A stretch of 29,527 nucleotides of DNA from a virus: IMG/VR virus record IMGVR_UViG_3300010885_026593, positions 1 to 29,527 of that record. One strand, 5' to 3'. Shown here piece by piece: positions 15,681 to 23,793 of the stretch (the stretch's first letter is position 1; the number at the start of each line of letters is the position of its first letter). The notes below the pieces were generated by a model. It saw nothing but the letters and a program-made list of their open reading frames with translations, ran no database searches and was not told where the DNA came from. The translations under genes and the position numbers were made by a program.

Positions 15681-16313
15681 ATGTCTGAAAAACCAACTAC
15701 TATCAGCGTAATTGATGATAGAGCCACAATCAATACCGACCCATTACGTCGGTTTAGGTTCCGTGCGGTATTTAAACCCGCAGTAGGTACCGCTACATTT
15801 GATTCACGTATTACCTCTTTTAGTGGTGGTTTCAATACCATTAATGGCTTAGGTATCTCAGTCAATGCTGTGACTTACCGCGAAGGTGGCTACAACACTA
15901 CTGACCACAAGATTCCAGGTCAAGCATCATTTTCAGATATCACGCTTTCTCGTGGTGCTTTGTATGGTAATGATGGCGCTATTACTTGGATGCGTGGATT
16001 ATTTGCCGCTGCTGCTGGTGACGGTATTGCGTTGTCACAAGCAAGCGGTGGAGGATTCCGTTGCAATGTGGCTATTTATTTAATGGATCATCCAAATGCA
16101 GCTGGTGTAACTAACGTTCCTCGTATGGGTTTTTATATCCATAATGCTTGGATTAACAACATTACGTACTCAGGTCTTGATGCTGGCTCTAACGATTTAT
16201 TATTTGAAACAATGACGCTTTCACACGAAGGTCTTTCAGTAGCAATGTTAAACGTAGCCGCAGATGGAACTATTACAGCAGCAACGGGAAGCAAACAACC
16301 TGCAGGATTCTAA
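15681..16313 (+). CDS. Tail tube protein, T4-gp19 type
   Basis: The 210-residue protein forms the inner tube of the tail. It follows the sheath directly, as in most contractile phages. Family features include DPLRRFRFRAVFKPA at the start, FSGGFNTINGLGISVNAVTY, REGGYNTTDHKIPGQASF and, later, HNAWINNITYSGLDAGSNDL and ETMTLSHEGLSV. The size is close to that of other T4-gp19-like tubes, and no insert modules are present, as expected for an internal part. AAGGAG at 15666-15671 overlaps the sheath stop codon and gives strong initiation. Confidence 0.93.
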   Translation: MSEKPTTISVIDDRATINTDPLRRFRFRAVFKPAVGTATFDSRITSFSGGFNTINGLGISVNAVTYREGGYNTTDHKIPGQASFSDITLSRGALYGNDGAITWMRGLFAAAAGDGIALSQASGGGFRCNVAIYLMDHPNAAGVTNVPRMGFYIHNAWINNITYSGLDAGSNDLLFETMTLSHEGLSVAMLNVAADGTITAATGSKQPAGF

Positions 16314-16317
16314 TTTG

Positions 16318-16327
16318 TAGTATACTA
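16318..16327 (+). repeat. 10-bp palindrome upstream of the chaperone gene
   Basis: TAGTATACTA is a perfect palindrome in the short gap after the tube gene. It is followed by ATATGGATAATAATAAGGAG. It may belong to a promoter or operator for the chaperone and tape measure genes. Nothing else in the gap supports a firm call. Confidence 0.25.
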
Positions 16328-16352
16328 ATATGGATAATAATAAGGAGAATCA

Positions 16353-17153
16353 ATGAGTTTTAGTGACATTTCTGAAATTAATAATTTAGCTAAAGAGTTT
16401 GAACAAGCGTTTTCAATTGAAGACAAAGTAAAAATTACAACAGAAGCACCTATATCTAATGTAGTTGAATTACCTGGTGGATTTGTTCTTTCTAACGGAA
16501 CTCTGGCTACCACAGCAGAAGTTCGTGAATTAAATGGTCTTGATGAAGAAGAACTTGCTAAAGCCACAACAGCTAATCGTATGTTACACACAGCGTTTTC
16601 TAAAGGTTTAGTATCTATTGGTGGTAGTGAAGCGTATAAAGAAAATTTAAATACTTTATTATCTGGTGATAAAGAAGCAATTCTTCTTGGTATTAGAAAT
16701 GTTACATTTGGGTCAAAAATTCCCTATACGTATACTTGCTCGTCTTGTTTAGAAGAACAAGATACTGAAATTGATTTACTAAAAGATGTAGAAATTACTA
16801 AACTTAATGATCCTGTTAGTGACAGAATCTTTACAGTAAAACTAAAAAATGGTGAAGCTGTAGTAACACTGCCAAATGGTGTTACTAATAAAAAACTAAT
16901 GGATGCGGAAGATAAATCTACTGCTGAATTGGTAACTATTATTTTGTCAGGATGCTTAGTTAGCATCAATGGAACACCTTCTTTAGGGGTACAAACTGCC
17001 CTTAATCTTGGTATTTTAGATAGAGAGACTATCATCTCTGAAATCTATAGGCGCACCCCAGGCCCACGCCTTGGGGAGGTGACTAAGGCTTGCAAGGCAT
17101 GTGGTAATGAAACTCCATTACCACTAAGTCTGGCTAGCTTATTTCGTATATAA
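16353..17153 (+). CDS. Tail assembly chaperone with zinc ribbon (T4 gp26-like position)
   Basis: The 266-residue protein lies between tube and tape measure, the standard place for tail assembly chaperones that coat the tape measure during tube growth. It has a mixed helical N-terminal half and two cysteine pairs, CSSC (129-132) and CKAC (247-250), that should form one zinc ribbon. Similar Cys-pair proteins in myoviruses are often labelled gp26-like hub or chaperone proteins. It ends ...SLFRI at TAA 17151. A conserved-looking reading frame shifted by +1 continues past this stop to 17286, so a fraction of product is probably extended to about 310 residues by frameshifting. AAGGAG at 16342-16347 precedes the ATG. 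Confidence 0.7.
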   Translation: MSFSDISEINNLAKEFEQAFSIEDKVKITTEAPISNVVELPGGFVLSNGTLATTAEVRELNGLDEEELAKATTANRMLHTAFSKGLVSIGGSEAYKENLNTLLSGDKEAILLGIRNVTFGSKIPYTYTCSSCLEEQDTEIDLLKDVEITKLNDPVSDRIFTVKLKNGEAVVTLPNGVTNKKLMDAEDKSTAELVTIILSGCLVSINGTPSLGVQTALNLGILDRETIISEIYRRTPGPRLGEVTKACKACGNETPLPLSLASLFRI

Positions 17154-17160
17154 ATACGAA
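17143..17160 (+). promoter_or_regulatory. TATAAATA in an inverted repeat over the chaperone stop codon
   Basis: TTCGTAT-ATAA-ATACGAA forms a 7-bp inverted repeat at 17143-17160, and TATAAATA occupies 17149-17156, sharing bases with the TAA stop at 17151-17153. Two readings compete: a late-promoter-like element before the tape measure gene, or RNA structure at the likely frameshift site. There is no T-run after it, so it is not a terminator. Confidence 0.4.
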
Positions 17161-17175
17161 AACTACGTTGATTTA

Positions 17176-17286
17176 ATGGACTCCTACGAAGCACTATTCC
17201 GAGCATTTCCTGGTTGGAGCCTTTCTGATGTGCGCTCCCTTTCCTACAGGGAAAGACTTAACTGGCTACTACGAGCTACTAGATAG
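17176..17286 (+). CDS. Downstream frame of the tail assembly chaperone (36-residue ORF)
   Basis: From ATG 17176 the ORF reads MDSYEALFRAFPGWSLSDV and RSLSYRERLNWLLRATR. The W.L.DV..LS.RER..WL pattern resembles the second domain of tail assembly chaperones. The ATG has no ribosome binding site. The same frame is open upstream back to 17128 and gives YKYENYVDL just before the ATG, so the natural product is probably an extension of the preceding protein made by a +1 (or -2) ribosomal shift near 17145-17153. It stops right at the ribosome binding site of the tape measure gene. Translation restart at 17176 is the alternative. Confidence 0.6.
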   Translation: MDSYEALFRAFPGWSLSDVRSLSYRERLNWLLRATR

Positions 17287-17294
17287 GTGTTGAA

Positions 17295-18800
17295 ATGGCT
17301 AATAACCAGAACTTTGGCGATATGATTTCATCGCTTACTGGTGTTGTAAACAAACTTAACAGTGCCATTAATAATATGTCCAGTGGTTTGAAGAACCTGG
17401 GTAATCAGTCTCAAACAATGTCTAATACATTTGGTGGAGCTCCATCTATGGGAGGCTATCAAAGTTCAGCCCCTACTCCTCCTAGGTTTTCTAGTTATTA
17501 TGAACGTACTCAGTTTGGAAAAATTTTAGGTAGTACTTTTGGGCTTGCTGCTGGTCTTGCTAGCGCAACAGCAATGGCTCTTCCTACTACTCAAGAAGCT
17601 GTAGATGTTCAAGCTCTTGCTGAACGTATGCGTTTTTATGGTGGTGGTACTGGGTTTAGCGCTTCAGGTAAAATGGGCGGTGCTTACCAAACCCCTAAAG
17701 ACGCTATGCGAGCACAACTTCAAGCTTCAGTTATGGGTACAGCTACTAGCCCAGAAGATGCTGCACTTGCTACAAATGCGGCCGCTCAACGTGGGTTACT
17801 TCCAGGTTTACAAAACTTTGGTGCTGGTAAAGGTTACTCGGGAATTATGGGCGGTGCCGCCTTAGCGTCTAACCTTTCCCCTGGTCTTGGGTTAGCTGGA
17901 GGCGTAGGTGTTATGGCCTCATTAAATAGCCCACAATTAATTAACATGTCTCGTATGTTTGGTATTCAAATCCGTAATGCCAAAGGCACAGGAATGATGG
18001 ACTTACCAAATATTATTAATCAGTTGTACGATATTTTATCTAAAGCTGCTCCAGTTACTAAAGAAAATATTGCTATTTCAGCAATGCCTGGTAACTCTCT
18101 TGATAGCATTTTAAATCAATACTTTGGAATGGACCCTAACGTTCGTAGTGTTGTTATTGCAGGTTTAATTCAAAGAGCTTCTGGTGATAAAGGTTTTGGA
18201 AAAGCCGCTCTTATGGGAACAGGTGGCCTTACTGCTGGTATTGCATCTACAGGTAATAGAGCAGCATCTGAATTAAATTTACTACAACAATTTTCAGGTA
18301 GTACTGTGCGTAGCCTAATTGGCGCAAATAATGTATTACAAAGTTTATATGGCGGTCTTGTTAATGCTGGTGGAGATAATAGTAAAGGCAACAGCGTTAT
18401 TTCTGGTGTTCAAAAATTTAGTACTAATTTAGAAACACTTGCTGGAGCACGAGGTGGCGCAGGACAAATACTTATTGATTCTATAATTGGTGCAGGTACT
18501 ACTGGATTATCTGGTTTTGGTCCAATAGGTAAAATGATTGGTGCTACTGGCTTAGGTGCTGGAGCTTATTTTGGTTATAAGGAATTACAAAAATTAGGAT
18601 TAAATAGCACAACTCCAAATAGTCCATTTGCAAAAGGTTCAGGTATGAATGGTGAAACTTTTAGTCCAACACAGGTTGGAGTAACTCCATCTACTGCTGG
18701 TCCTATTTATACAGGTGCTATTACTATTAATGTTTCTGGTGGAACTGACCAATACAATACCGCGTCTGCAATTACTGACGCTTTAACAAGGGCAATGTAA
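17295..18800 (+). CDS. Tape measure protein (short)
   Basis: The 501-residue protein follows the chaperone and precedes the hub genes, the usual place for the tape measure, which sets tail length and sits in the tube lumen. Residues 1-45 are a polar helix (ISSLTGVVNKLNSAINNMSS). Several Gly/Ala-rich hydrophobic stretches follow, such as ILGSTFGLAAGLASATAMA near residue 76 and GLGLAGGVGVMASLN near 200, typical of tape measures. No lysozyme or peptidase domain is evident. At about 0.15 nm per residue this length would predict a tail near 75 nm, short for a myovirus. The start has AGGTG at 17285-17289. Confidence 0.8.
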   Translation: MANNQNFGDMISSLTGVVNKLNSAINNMSSGLKNLGNQSQTMSNTFGGAPSMGGYQSSAPTPPRFSSYYERTQFGKILGSTFGLAAGLASATAMALPTTQEAVDVQALAERMRFYGGGTGFSASGKMGGAYQTPKDAMRAQLQASVMGTATSPEDAALATNAAAQRGLLPGLQNFGAGKGYSGIMGGAALASNLSPGLGLAGGVGVMASLNSPQLINMSRMFGIQIRNAKGTGMMDLPNIINQLYDILSKAAPVTKENIAISAMPGNSLDSILNQYFGMDPNVRSVVIAGLIQRASGDKGFGKAALMGTGGLTAGIASTGNRAASELNLLQQFSGSTVRSLIGANNVLQSLYGGLVNAGGDNSKGNSVISGVQKFSTNLETLAGARGGAGQILIDSIIGAGTTGLSGFGPIGKMIGATGLGAGAYFGYKELQKLGLNSTTPNSPFAKGSGMNGETFSPTQVGVTPSTAGPIYTGAITINVSGGTDQYNTASAITDALTRAM

Positions 18801-19786
18801 TGGTTTTACCACCACAAGAAACATATACTTTTAGTAACCCAGGTGTTGCAGGTGGCGCTGGAGTAGAGAGCAAAGTTAATGCTGCTCTTAAAACCCCATG
18901 GGTTGATGACATTGATAGAATAAAAAAAGAAGTTAGTCCAACAGGCCTTAATGGTTACAAATGGAATTTACCTCCACATAAATGGAGCCTTCCTGTAGAA
19001 CCATCTTTAGATGATATGGTAGTTGACCCTGCAACTAGAGCAATTGGTGCTACTCATAAGTATCGCCGTGGTCGTATATATTGGTATGCTCGTGTAGATA
19101 ATGAATATGTAAATAGTAATAAATACAATGCTGATATTAAAAATGATCCTCGTTACGGGTTTCAATTTATGTGGAATCCAACCGAGTTTAGTACCTCAGT
19201 AGCCACTAATATGAGTGTTACGCCAAGTTTTGCTGACAAGTTTGCCTCTGTTGTAGGAGCATTTCCCAGTGGACAAGCCCTCAGTATTTCATTTGTTTTA
19301 GATCGTACTAATGATTTTGCTTGTCTTAATTCATTGGGTATTAGTGATGATCAGCTTACTTACTTAGACAAATTAGTTAATACTAAACTTGGTAACGATA
19401 GTACAGTGTTAGGTAAATCAGTAGCGGCTTTATTGCCTGAATTAGGATATTACCCTGGACTTTCTTTTGATTACGGATTTGCAGAGACACTTGGGGAAAA
19501 AGTTATTGATTTACTTCGTTATGGAACTACTTCTGATCTTGAATATATTTATAAAGCTATCAATGGTCCAGGTTGGACTAACGTAGCTACAGGTCGCAAT
19601 ACATCTGAAATTGGTTTTCTTCGCCCTACGCTTCTTCGCATTGACCTTGGCCCATTAAGTTATTTAGGATACGTCAGTTCTATGAACGTGGCTCATAATA
19701 AATTTACTAAGGGAATGATTCCTATGGCTACTACGGTAGATTTACAATTTAATTTAATGGCTACTGCAGGTTTGGTGACAAAATAA
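18800..19786 (+). CDS. Baseplate hub/tube adaptor protein
   Basis: The 328-residue protein is coded between the tape measure and the LysM/gp53-like gene. Its middle part, YGFQFMWNPTEFSTSVATNM (about residues 114-133), resembles the F.F.WNPT.F....  segment of proteins that link the tube end to the baseplate in contractile systems. LSISFVLDRTNDFACLNSLG and a C-terminal FLRPTLLRIDLGPLSYLGYV segment fit the same type of tube-like fold. The N-terminal 90 residues are polar with YKWNLPPHKWSLP. It starts by TAATG overlap. The exact counterpart (T4 gp48/gp54-like or CIS adaptor) is not settled. Confidence 0.55.
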   Translation: MVLPPQETYTFSNPGVAGGAGVESKVNAALKTPWVDDIDRIKKEVSPTGLNGYKWNLPPHKWSLPVEPSLDDMVVDPATRAIGATHKYRRGRIYWYARVDNEYVNSNKYNADIKNDPRYGFQFMWNPTEFSTSVATNMSVTPSFADKFASVVGAFPSGQALSISFVLDRTNDFACLNSLGISDDQLTYLDKLVNTKLGNDSTVLGKSVAALLPELGYYPGLSFDYGFAETLGEKVIDLLRYGTTSDLEYIYKAINGPGWTNVATGRNTSEIGFLRPTLLRIDLGPLSYLGYVSSMNVAHNKFTKGMIPMATTVDLQFNLMATAGLVTK

Positions 19787-20067
19787 TGGCTATTCGAGCA
19801 GGCTCTAGGTATGAAAAATCTATTGTAGATTATTTTAAAAAAACTGAAAATGGAATTACATATCCAATTGTTTTTTATTCTGCAGATAGTTTAACATCAA
19901 TTAAATTTATTTTACATACTTTTACTAAAGGTGAAACATTAACTGGATTGTCATGGAGATATTTTAATCGACCAGATGTTTGGTGGATCATTGCTGAATA
20001 CAATCCTGAAATTACTGATTTTGTAAATATTGCTGGCGGAACGGTTTTGCGTATACCTCATGTTTAA
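19786..20067 (+). CDS. LysM-like/gp53-like baseplate protein
   Basis: This 93-residue protein shows the typical layout of small LysM- or gp53-like baseplate proteins: RAGSRYEKS at the start, a strand pair, then GETLTGLSWRYFNRPDVWWI followed by IAEYNPEITD and the closing GGTVLRIPHV. The W-W-I-IAEYN core and the final L.IP are hallmarks. Such proteins bind the central hub to the wedges. The start overlaps the previous stop by TAATG. Confidence 0.8.
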   Translation: MAIRAGSRYEKSIVDYFKKTENGITYPIVFYSADSLTSIKFILHTFTKGETLTGLSWRYFNRPDVWWIIAEYNPEITDFVNIAGGTVLRIPHV

Positions 20068-21379
20068 TTATGTAGCTATTGAGTTTCCGTTGTCGCAAAA
20101 TCCGCCACAACGTATTTCTTCGTTTACTCTAAAACAAGAACGCTATGCTCATGAAATTGCTACAGCCAGGTTTAGAGATTGGGGCGTACGTTATACAAGT
20201 ATAAAGCCTGGTGACCCTGTACGTTGTGTGCTTAGAGGTAAAGATTCTAGCCGTGAATTTGTAGGTTATGTACATGATATTAAACCTAATATTTCTCCTA
20301 GTGCCAATTTTACTGAAGTAACAATTATTGGAGCTTCGTACAGATTAAAGCAAGCTAGACAACGTGTGTTTGAAAACATAACTTCTTCGGATGTTATACG
20401 TTCTATTGCTAATGATTATAATTTTAGTAGCGCTCACGTTGTAGATCACCCAAGAGTGTTTGAACAAATAACGCAAGCTGGACACACTGAACTACAACTT
20501 ATGAGCCGTCTTGCTAAACAATGTGGATACTCACTTAGAATTGAAAATACATCAATTTACTATGCTCCATTTACATATAATTATTCTCAAAAACGTAACA
20601 ACGCTAAAACATTTGTTATGAGTGAAGCTAACGATCCAGGTGGTTCTACGTTATATTCATTTCAATTAACTCTTGGAGATAGTGTTGCGTATCGAGATTC
20701 ATATAAGTCTGCTGTTCAAGTAGGTGGCGTTAACCCACAAAATAATGAAGTTAATCTTGTAACTAATCCTCGCCAGCAAACTATTAATCAAACTAGTGCT
20801 ACTGAATTTTTTGATAGTTTTGCTACTAATGTTGTTGCTCCTAGTTATGAAGCTGCTGCGTACGAAGCAAAAGCTGCGGATGAACGCAACAGATTTCCTT
20901 ACCGTGCTCGTATACAAGTTATTGGAACTCCAGAGCTTAAGCCAGATGATCCTATTTATTTAGATGGTCTTGGACCTAATTACACTGGTTATTGGGTTGT
21001 TATGTATACAGAGCATAGTGTTGTTGAACAATCTCCAAACATTTTAAAATATACAACAATTGTTGATGTAGGTGCTGACTCTATTGGACAAGCTCAAGTA
21101 TGGGAAGGTCAAGTAGTTACTGCTCCAACCAATATAAGTATAAGAGCACTAGTTCCAGATACTAAAAATGTCCCAGTTCAAAACGCATCATTATTAGTTG
21201 AAGGTACTGGTTATTATAATAACTCTGGATTTACTGAAGTTACTAATAGAACTACAGAATCAAATGTTAAACCTTACACTTGGCAATCAATAAACCCTTC
21301 ATATTTAAATAATTTATCTGATATTAAAAATCGCACTAATTCTGTAATTAATAGGTTAAGGAACAAAAATGTACTCTGA
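20060..21379 (+). CDS. Baseplate hub protein, gpD/gp27-like
   Basis: I place the start at ATG 20060, overlapping the previous gene by eight bases; an in-frame TTG at 20030 would overlap it by 38. The 439-residue product is the hub ring that links tube and spike. Typical features are an N-terminal beta domain (RFRDWGVRYTSIKPGDPVRC; REFVGYVHDIKPN), then VFENITSSDVIRSIANDYNF, the ELQLMSRLAKQCGYSLRI segment, and a second beta domain ending near PYRARIQVIGTPELKPDDPI and YTGYWVVMYTEHSV. These match P2 gpD and T4 gp27. The last 80 residues are polar and may be flexible. The next gene overlaps its end by 11 bases. Confidence 0.85.
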   Translation: MFNYVAIEFPLSQNPPQRISSFTLKQERYAHEIATARFRDWGVRYTSIKPGDPVRCVLRGKDSSREFVGYVHDIKPNISPSANFTEVTIIGASYRLKQARQRVFENITSSDVIRSIANDYNFSSAHVVDHPRVFEQITQAGHTELQLMSRLAKQCGYSLRIENTSIYYAPFTYNYSQKRNNAKTFVMSEANDPGGSTLYSFQLTLGDSVAYRDSYKSAVQVGGVNPQNNEVNLVTNPRQQTINQTSATEFFDSFATNVVAPSYEAAAYEAKAADERNRFPYRARIQVIGTPELKPDDPIYLDGLGPNYTGYWVVMYTEHSVVEQSPNILKYTTIVDVGADSIGQAQVWEGQVVTAPTNISIRALVPDTKNVPVQNASLLVEGTGYYNNSGFTEVTNRTTESNVKPYTWQSINPSYLNNLSDIKNRTNSVINRLRNKNVL

Positions 21380-21638
21380 CCTTATTACTGGTGACTTATC
21401 AGATAAAAGATTTTTTGGTATTTATCGGGGGTTAGTTATAGATATTAATGACCCTAATAATCAAAATAGAATTAAACTGCAAGTACCTCAAATTTTAGGT
21501 AAGGCTGTTACAGGTTGGGCTTGGGGAGTAAGTCCAGCCGTAACAGCTACGTTATTTGTGCCAGACCCAGGTACAGGTGTTTGGGTAATGTTTGAAGGCG
21601 GAGACCCCAATTTCCCACTATGGCTAGGAGCGTTCTAA
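21369..21638 (+). CDS. Baseplate spike OB-fold protein (gp5-type, minimal)
   Basis: The 89-residue protein is essentially one OB-fold domain of gp5/gpV type: FFGIYRGLVIDINDPNNQNR, IKLQVPQILGKAVTGWAWGV, then LFVPDPGTGVWVMFEGGDP and the end FPLWLGAF. This domain docks on the hub. T4 gp5 and P2 gpV continue into a lysozyme or beta-helical needle; this protein stops after the fold. AAGGA at 21358-21362 drives its start inside the end of the hub gene, and it ends by TAATG with the gp25 gene. Confidence 0.88.
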   Translation: MYSDLITGDLSDKRFFGIYRGLVIDINDPNNQNRIKLQVPQILGKAVTGWAWGVSPAVTATLFVPDPGTGVWVMFEGGDPNFPLWLGAF

Positions 21639-22084
21639 TGGCTATTATTTTTAATTCTGTTTCTTCAAATAGCGTTATACCTGTAGAAACATATTCAATA
21701 GCTCTTCCATTTAATATATCTAGTAATAATAAAATAACTACTGTACTTGACTCTTCTCCTAAAGCGTGGAGAGATAGGGTACTAAGTTTGTTATCTACTG
21801 GAATTAATGAACGTGTTTGGTATTATAATTATGGTGCTAATTTAGATGGACTTTTATACGAAAGCGCAGCCAATGCTGTTGAAATAGGTCGTCAAGCTAT
21901 TAAAGAAATGTTTATTTCTTGGCTTCCATCTCTTACTCTTCGTCAAGTGGTTCCTGGCTACGATAGTGATACTGGAACGCTTGAACTTAGTATTATATAT
22001 AAACTTCCCAGCGGGGACACAGATTCTGTTACAATATCTACAGCCTCTCTTACGGCTGCAGGCGAAACTATTAAGGGCGTATAA
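21638..22084 (+). CDS. Baseplate wedge protein, gp25-like (GPW/gp25 family)
   Basis: I chose ATG 21638, with AGGAG at 21626-21630 seven bases upstream, over the in-frame ATG at 21620. The 148-residue product begins MAIIFNSVSSNSVIPVETYS and includes NNKITTVLDSSPKAWRDRVL, then INERVWYYNYGANLDGLLYE and AIKEMFISWLPSLTLRQV. The R..R..Y..GA.L...L.E pattern is the signature of gp25-like proteins, which hold the first sheath ring on the baseplate. It is followed directly by gpJ, the usual partner. Confidence 0.85.
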   Translation: MAIIFNSVSSNSVIPVETYSIALPFNISSNNKITTVLDSSPKAWRDRVLSLLSTGINERVWYYNYGANLDGLLYESAANAVEIGRQAIKEMFISWLPSLTLRQVVPGYDSDTGTLELSIIYKLPSGDTDSVTISTASLTAAGETIKGV

Positions 22085-23793
22085 TGGCTAATAATTTGTA
22101 CCTTCCACAGGTAGATTACACTTCACGAGACTACGCGTCTATTCGTGATGATTTAATTGCGCTTATCCCTAACTTTACTCCACAGTGGACTTCGCGTGAT
22201 GCTAACGATGTTGGTATTGTACTTCTTGAGTTGTTCTCATATTTGGGCGATCTTCTTAATTTTCAAATTGACCGTGCTGCTAATGAATCATATTTAGGTA
22301 CATCTACCCAACGTGACACAGTTATTGCTATCGCTAGTTTACTTAACTACACACCAAATGGTAATAGTCCTGCTTCGGGTATAGTTACATTTTCTAATTC
22401 AGGCGCGTCTGACGTTGTTGTTCCTAAAGGTACTCAAGTTAGTACATCTTCTGATGGAGTAAACCCCAGCATTATTTTTACTACAACCGCTGAGATTAAT
22501 GTACCAGCATTTGCATCAGGCGTTAATGGTGTAGCAACGGCTACAGTGACTCAAGGGATTTCAACAACTGAAACTATTGGTACGTCTGATGGAACTATTA
22601 ATCAAATTTATGCTCTTACTAATCAAAATGTATTTACAGAAGTTGGTTTAATAGTTTCTGTAAGTGGTCTTCAATACACAAAAGTTCAACATATTGTTGA
22701 TTATGGTCCTGACGAACCTGTGTATTCAACTTATACTGATGGAACTAACACTACTTATATTTTTTTTGGTGATGGTGATTCAGGCCGTGTGCCACCATCA
22801 GGAACTTCAATTAGCGTTACGTATAGCTATTCTGCAACTCCAGGAAGTCTTGGAAACGTTGCTTCTGGTACTGTAGTTAATATTAATTCAGACAATATTT
22901 CGTTTGGTACTCTTACTGTTACAAATGCGGCTGTTTTTGCAGGCGGTGCTGACCCTGAGTCTACAGATTCAATTCGTATTAATGCACCAGCAGCATTGCG
23001 TACTCTTAACAGAGCCGTATCTTTATCGGACTACGGTCAATTAGCTTTACAGGTTAGCGGTGTAGCTAAAGCAAATGCTATTGGTACTTCTCTTGCATCT
23101 ATTGTTTTGTACATTGCTGCCAACGGTGCTGCGGCTAGTTCTACTGCATTTAAAACAACTGTAGCTAATTACTTTACAAATAAAATGCCTCCTGGAACAT
23201 CTCTTAAAGTTTTAGACTTTACCCCAGCATATCCATATTTAAATGCCACAGTTAACGTATTGCCTAATTACAATGTTTCTAACGTAGGTGTTGCAGCACA
23301 GTCTGCTTTGTACAGTTTGTTTGCTTTTGACAATGTAACTTTTAATGACACAATTTCTCAAGGAGATGTCATCTCTTCATTAAAAGCAGTAGAAGGTGTA
23401 GCAGGCGTTACGCTTAATGACTATGAAAAACTTCCTTCTATTTACTCACAATACGCAACGGTAACTGCAACAACTACATCTTCAACAACATTAACTACTT
23501 CGGTTACTGTAGATAGTTCGGCTGGGTTATGGGCAGGTGCCGCTATTACATCTATAACTAATGGTTCTTCAACTTTGTATTCTTATACTACCCCTGTAAC
23601 TACTATTCAAAGTATTACTAACAGTACTACGGTAGTTATAACTAGCACTCCTACAGCAGTTACCATAGCTAGTGGTGCTGTTATTACAGTTCAAGGTAAC
23701 GCGGGAACTACAGATTTAACTTGTGGAATCAATGAAGTTCCTGTACTTAACCCTAACTACATCTATGTCTTTACTACTGGTGGAACATCGTAA
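22084..23793 (+). CDS. Baseplate wedge protein, gpJ/gp6-like
   Basis: The 569-residue protein is a baseplate J-like wedge component, which forms the ring around the hub and drives baseplate opening. It shows LPQVDYTSRDYASIRDDL at the start, DANDVGIVLLELFSYLGDLL and NFQIDRAANESYLGTSTQRD in the first 85 residues, then a beta region with ATVTQGIS and VVVPKGTQVST, and APAALRTLNRAVSLSDYGQ near residue 302. Residues about 457-538 are an extra Thr/Ser-rich insert related to the beta modules found in other proteins of this region. The remaining C terminus is short (TCGINEVPVLNPNYIYVF). Confidence 0.9.
   Translation: MANNLYLPQVDYTSRDYASIRDDLIALIPNFTPQWTSRDANDVGIVLLELFSYLGDLLNFQIDRAANESYLGTSTQRDTVIAIASLLNYTPNGNSPASGIVTFSNSGASDVVVPKGTQVSTSSDGVNPSIIFTTTAEINVPAFASGVNGVATATVTQGISTTETIGTSDGTINQIYALTNQNVFTEVGLIVSVSGLQYTKVQHIVDYGPDEPVYSTYTDGTNTTYIFFGDGDSGRVPPSGTSISVTYSYSATPGSLGNVASGTVVNINSDNISFGTLTVTNAAVFAGGADPESTDSIRINAPAALRTLNRAVSLSDYGQLALQVSGVAKANAIGTSLASIVLYIAANGAAASSTAFKTTVANYFTNKMPPGTSLKVLDFTPAYPYLNATVNVLPNYNVSNVGVAAQSALYSLFAFDNVTFNDTISQGDVISSLKAVEGVAGVTLNDYEKLPSIYSQYATVTATTTSSTTLTTSVTVDSSAGLWAGAAITSITNGSSTLYSYTTPVTTIQSITNSTTVVITSTPTAVTIASGAVITVQGNAGTTDLTCGINEVPVLNPNYIYVFTTGGTS

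Noticed and set aside
17056-17076. GC-rich hairpin CCCCAGG/CCTTGGGG and GGGGAGG inside the chaperone gene as a frameshift stimulator or internal ribosome site
   Set aside because: It is about 70 bases before the shift window, and the shifted frame has a stop at 17125-17127, so any shift must happen later. The bases are explained by conserved Pro/Gly/Arg codons.
20030-20059. TTG start ten codons upstream in the hub gene
   Set aside because: It would add residues unlike hub proteins and overlap the gp53-like gene by 38 bases. MFNYVAIEF from ATG 20060 is a natural hub N terminus.
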